A DNA stretch of 8,461 nucleotides from Thauera sp. (GTDB lineage Bacteria > Pseudomonadota > Gammaproteobacteria > Burkholderiales > Rhodocyclaceae): the NCBI GenBank assembly GCA_023150215.1, contig JAKLLJ010000041.1, forward strand, positions 1-8,461, read 5' to 3'. The notes beneath the pieces were generated by a model, which worked only from the letters and a program-made list of their open reading frames with translations, was not told the DNA's origin and did not search any database. Position 1 is the first letter of the stretch; each line of letters begins with the position of its first letter. Below, one piece after another: positions 5,805 to 8,461 of the stretch. Both the position numbers and the translations under genes were made by a program.

Positions 5805-6493
5805 GCCGTTTCAAGAACGAGGTTGCGCACCTGCAGGCGCACGTGAAGACGTTGCGTCTGGGGGCCGGCGCGCTGTTCGTGGTGGCGCTGCTGCTCGGCT
5901 TCGGTTGGTGGAGTGCGCCGAAGAGTCTCACCATCCATGTGCCACCGGACCTGCGCTCGGGCAGCACGCGCAAGTGGTGGGACGTGCCGCCCGAGAGTGT
6001 GTATGCCTTCTCGTTCTACATCTGGCAGCAGGTGCAGCGCTGGCCCACGAACGGCGAAGAAGACTATCCACGCAACCTGCGCGCGCTGTCGGCCTACCTG
6101 ACGCCGAGCTGCCGGGCCTTTCTGCAACAGGACTACGAGTACCGGCGCGCCAGTGGCGAGCTGCGTCAGCGCGTGCGCGGCATCTACGAGATTCCCGGCC
6201 GCGGCTACGGCGATGATCCGGCCACGCGCGTCAAGGTGGTTTCCGACCGCGATTGGATCGTCACGCTCGACGTGAGCGCGGACGAATACTACGGCTCCGA
6301 GCAGGTCAAGCGCGCCCTGGTGCGCTACCCCATCAAGGTCGTCCGGCTGGACATCGACCCCGAGCGCAACCCCTTTGGCCTGGCGCTGGACTGCTACGCC
6401 AGCGCGCCCCAGCGCATCGAAACGCCGCCGACGCCGACCCAGGCCGGCGCGCCCGCCAACGCCTCCGGCCACCTGCAGGGAGACTCCCCATGA
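5801..6493 (+). CDS. ICE transfer protein TIGR03746/DUF2895 (VirB8/TraE-like)
   Basis: A 230-residue bitopic protein: a short cytoplasmic N-terminus with basic residues, one membrane span at about 19-37, then a periplasmic domain. Conserved-looking blocks are LTIHVPPDLRSG (43-54), SVYAFSFYIWQQVQRWP (66-82), YPRNLRALSAYLTP and the DWIVTLDVSADEYY stretch. The layout fits the PFL_4703/DUF2895 family, whose topology resembles the VirB8/TraE scaffold of type IV secretion systems. The C-terminal 25 residues are proline- and alanine-rich and probably disordered. GAGGGG (5791-5796) and the ATGA overlap define the start, and its stop overlaps the next start in the same way. Nothing in it looks damaged. 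Confidence 0.93.
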   Translation: MSRFKNEVAHLQAHVKTLRLGAGALFVVALLLGFGWWSAPKSLTIHVPPDLRSGSTRKWWDVPPESVYAFSFYIWQQVQRWPTNGEEDYPRNLRALSAYLTPSCRAFLQQDYEYRRASGELRQRVRGIYEIPGRGYGDDPATRVKVVSDRDWIVTLDVSADEYYGSEQVKRALVRYPIKVVRLDIDPERNPFGLALDCYASAPQRIETPPTPTQAGAPANASGHLQGDSP

Positions 6494-7134
6494 AGCCCGT
6501 TGCCTTGTCGGCCCTGGCCGGCGTCCTGCTGATCCTCGGTTTCGTGCCGGCCAGCCAGGCCGTGGAAATCCTGCGTTGGGAGCGCCTGCCCCTGCCGGTG
6601 CCGCTGGTGGTCGGCCAGGAGCGCGTGGTCTTCATCGACCGCAATGTGCGCGTCGGCGTGCCGGCCAGCGTCGGCGATCACCTGCGCGTGCAGAGTGCCG
6701 GCGGCGCGATCTACCTGCGGGCGAGCGAGCCGATTCCGCCCACGCGGCTGCAACTGCAGGACGTGGAATCCGGCGCGCTGATCCTGCTCGACATCGCCGC
6801 CGAGCCGGCGAAGGACGGTCAGGCGCCGCTGGAGCCGGTGCGCATCGTGGAAGCGGAAGCCCCCGCGAAGCGCTACGGCGGCGGTGCGGCAAGCGGCGCG
6901 GACGAGCAGGCCGACGCGCCCGCAGACAAATCCGTTCCCCGGCGCGAGACGCCGGTACCGGTCGTGCTGACGCGCCATGCCGCACAGAACCTGTACGCGC
7001 CGCTGCGCACCGTCGAGCCGGTCGCCGGCATCGGGCGCGTGAACCTGCGCCGTGGCCTCGCACTGGACACCTTGCTGCCGACGCTGCCGGTGCACGCGTG
7101 GGCATTGGCCGCGTGGCGCCTGGAAGACCAGTGA
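6490..7134 (+). CDS. N-terminal part of the split TIGR03749/DUF3438 gene
   Basis: A 214-residue product ending ..AWALAAWRLEDQ, with its signal peptide and N-terminal domain intact. The ATG at 6490-6492 forms an ATGA overlap with the upstream DUF2895 stop. It would lack about 90 C-terminal residues, which in the family carry a well-conserved block, so it is probably not functional alone. Confidence 0.75.
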   Translation: MKPVALSALAGVLLILGFVPASQAVEILRWERLPLPVPLVVGQERVVFIDRNVRVGVPASVGDHLRVQSAGGAIYLRASEPIPPTRLQLQDVESGALILLDIAAEPAKDGQAPLEPVRIVEAEAPAKRYGGGAASGADEQADAPADKSVPRRETPVPVVLTRHAAQNLYAPLRTVEPVAGIGRVNLRRGLALDTLLPTLPVHAWALAAWRLEDQ

Positions 7135-7404
7135 GTGACGGCCGTGCGACTCACCAACACCGCCGCGCGCTGGCTCGACCTCGACCCGCGCGCCCTGCAG
7201 GGGAACTTCGTGGCGGCGACCTTCCAGCATCCGAACCTGGGGCCGGCCGGCACCCCGTCCGACACCACGGTGCTCTCCCTGGTCACGCGCGGCCACGGCC
7301 TGGCCGAGTCGCTGCTGCCGGCGCTGAGCCCGATCGATGCCACCGTGAACCTGCTGCCGGCCGCCGCGGCGGGCTCCACCGGAGGAGCGCGCGATGAAGA
7401 GTAA
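7135..7404 (+). CDS. C-terminal part of the split TIGR03749/DUF3438 gene
   Basis: An 89-codon tail in the same frame, starting at the GTG directly after the TGA. It has no signal peptide, so even if re-initiated it would stay in the cytoplasm away from its N-terminal half. Its TAA (7402-7404) lies inside the start of the next gene, as expected for the original full-length gene. Confidence 0.5.
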   Translation: MTAVRLTNTAARWLDLDPRALQGNFVAATFQHPNLGPAGTPSDTTVLSLVTRGHGLAESLLPALSPIDATVNLLPAAAAGSTGGARDEE

Positions 7405-8461
7405 TCCGCTGCTCAAGTGGCTGCTGATCCCGATGGCGCTGCTGCTGGTGTTCGTCGGCGTCAAACTGTTCTCCGGCGCCCCCGGCGGCCAGCCCGCCCC
7501 CAAGGGCGCGGCCAGTACGCTCACGCCCGAGGAGATGAAAGCCCTGGGCATCGCAGGCGACACGCCGCGCGATACCGTCGCCACGCTGGTGGCCCAGGTG
7601 AAGCAGTTGCGCACCGAGCTGCAGAGCGCGCTCGGCGACAACAAGCAGCACAAGGCCGAGAACGAGCGCCTGCGTGCCCGGGAAAGCGCGATCGACCAAC
7701 GCATCCAGAGCGCGCTGGAAGGCGAACGCAGCCGCCTGGAGCAGGAGCGCAATCAGGTGGCCAGCGACAGGCAGCAGACCCAGGGGCTGCTGCAGGATCT
7801 GCAGCGGCAACTGGACGGCCTTTCCGGCAAGGGTGGCCGGTCCGATCTGCCCGTCGGGCTGGGGCTGGAAGAGGGTGACGGCCAGCGCTTCAACCGCGGC
7901 GTCGGTGGCACGCAGTGGGTCGAGCCCGACGATGCCAAGGTCGACGCCAAGAACGCCAGCAAGGAGCCGAGCTTTCCCCTGAGCTTCGGGCCGGCCCAGA
8001 AAAGCCTGTCGGCCGCAGTGGAATCCGTCGCCGACGTCGGCAGCCGCGCGGTGGGCGCATCCACGAAGGCGGTCTACACCGTGCCGTCGAACTCGACGCT
8101 CATGGGGTCGATTGCCATGACGGCGCTGATCGGGCGCGTGCCGATCGACGGAACCGTCAACGACCCGTACCCGTTCAAGGTGTTGATCGGCCTGGACAAC
8201 CTCACGGCCAACGGCATCGACATCCCCGACGTGGCCGGCGCCGTGGTCAGCGGCACGGCCTCGGGCGACTGGACGCTCTCGTGCGTGCGCGGGCAAATCC
8301 GCTCGGTCACGTTCGTGTTCCACGACGGCACCATCCGCACGGTGCCCGAGGACGACGGCCGCCGCAGCCAGCACAGCACCAGCCTGCAGGACGGCCTGGG
8401 GTGGATCAGCGACCCCTACGGCATCCCCTGCGTCTCGGGCGAGCGGCGCAGCAATGCCCAG
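7394..8461 (+). CDS. ICE transfer protein TIGR03752 (TraB/VirB10-like), 3' end outside window
   Basis: The first 356 codons of a gene that stays open to the window edge; family members run to roughly 470-480 residues, so about a quarter is missing. The N-terminus (MKSNPLLKWLLIPMALLLVFVGVKLF) is a short cytoplasmic end plus one membrane span at about 8-26. Residues 60-145 are rich in Glu, Gln, Arg and Leu and read as a periplasmic coiled coil. From about 228 a TraB/VirB10-like domain begins with YTVPSNSTLMGSIAMTALIGRVPI, followed by PYPFKVLIG.DNL. VirB10-type proteins span inner and outer membranes and gate the channel. GGAGGAG (7381-7387) lies 6 nt before the ATG, and the gene overlaps the end of DUF3438 by 11 bp. 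Confidence 0.93.
   Translation, partial: MKSNPLLKWLLIPMALLLVFVGVKLFSGAPGGQPAPKGAASTLTPEEMKALGIAGDTPRDTVATLVAQVKQLRTELQSALGDNKQHKAENERLRARESAIDQRIQSALEGERSRLEQERNQVASDRQQTQGLLQDLQRQLDGLSGKGGRSDLPVGLGLEEGDGQRFNRGVGGTQWVEPDDAKVDAKNASKEPSFPLSFGPAQKSLSAAVESVADVGSRAVGASTKAVYTVPSNSTLMGSIAMTALIGRVPIDGTVNDPYPFKVLIGLDNLTANGIDIPDVAGAVVSGTASGDWTLSCVRGQIRSVTFVFHDGTIRTVPEDDGRRSQHSTSLQDGLGWISDPYGIPCVSGERRSNAQ

Larger units (their letters stand above)
6490..7404 (+). pseudogene. ICE transfer protein TIGR03749/DUF3438 (VirB9/TraK-like), split by an in-frame TGA
   Basis: Read through, this is a 304-codon exported protein of the DUF3438/PFL_4704 family. It has a signal peptide at 1-24 (cleavage after SQA), a repeatedly beta-like domain starting VEILRWERLPLPVPL, and a C-terminal domain ending near TAVRLTNTAARWLDLD and FVAATFQHPNLGPAGTPSDT. 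The frame is broken at codon 215 by TGA (7132-7134), and the same frame continues immediately with GTG ACG GCC GTG. Relatives, as I remember them, read ..DQWVTAV.L.N at this point, so TGG to TGA by a single base change is the simplest explanation. The first part would be a 214-residue truncated protein. The GTG directly after the stop might allow re-initiation of the 89-residue tail. A sequencing error is also possible. Confidence 0.85.

Noticed and set aside
4985..6493. One 502-codon plus-strand protein ending with the DUF2895 sequence
   Set aside because: The part before 5801 is out of frame with TIGR03745 and TIGR03750, which are clear in other frames. The real start is the ATGA overlap at 5801.
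6394..7752. Minus-strand open frame of 452 codons across the DUF3438/TraB region
   Set aside because: Antisense to two recognised transfer genes and spans their boundary; composition is that of a shadow frame.
1..8461. CRISPR array, tRNA/rRNA genes, insertion sequence ends
   Set aside because: No regularly spaced repeats, RNA gene sequences, transposase frames or terminal inverted repeats were seen on reading through, including at the chimera junction, where an IS might have explained the join.

Overview
The window is high-GC proteobacterial DNA, most likely from a denitrifying betaproteobacterium of the Rhodocyclales/Burkholderiales type. That placement is inferred from the NarH/NarI protein style and the kind of mobile element, not from any rRNA. 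It holds two unrelated blocks that meet inside one reading frame.

Left block (1-3402, minus strand): the 3' part of a respiratory nitrate reductase operon, in transcription order narG (C-terminal 336 codons only), narH (complete), narJ (complete) and narI (first 69 codons, running off the window edge). NarH keeps all its Fe-S ligands, NarJ its chaperone core and NarI its first two haem histidines. Shine-Dalgarno sequences overlap the preceding stop codon at two junctions. The catalytic N-terminal part of NarG is absent.

Middle (3400-4145, minus strand): a 66-residue excisionase-like HTH protein is translationally coupled (GTGA overlap) to the first ~183 codons of a SNF2-type helicase. The helicase reading frame continues without a stop into the C-terminus of NarG, giving a 519-residue chimera. 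The helicase part keeps the Walker A motif but ends just before the expected DExH motif. This is either a real deletion/recombination scar or an assembly misjoin, and it is the most unusual object in the window. A 224-bp divergent intergenic region (4146-4369) separates this unit from the right block and holds a small palindrome that could be the operator of the HTH protein.

Right block (4370-8461, plus strand): a tightly packed run of type IV secretion genes of the integrative and conjugative element family that includes ICEclc/PAGI-2/ICEHin1056 (G-type mating-pair formation). In order: RAQPRD protein, DUF3262/TIGR03758, TIGR03745, TIGR03750, TIGR03746 (VirB8-like), TIGR03749 (DUF3438, VirB9/TraK-like role) and TIGR03752 (TraB/VirB10-like, running off the right edge). 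Most junctions are 4-bp ATGA/GTGA overlaps. The TIGR03749 gene is split by an in-frame TGA where the family most likely has a tryptophan codon. If real, this could weaken or abolish transfer.

Overall the window looks like the middle of an ICE in which a helicase-bearing cargo unit, placed just upstream of RAQPRD, has been truncated and joined to a host or cargo nar operon. I recognised all the genes as known families. I found no CRISPR, tRNA, rRNA, insertion sequence or attachment site.
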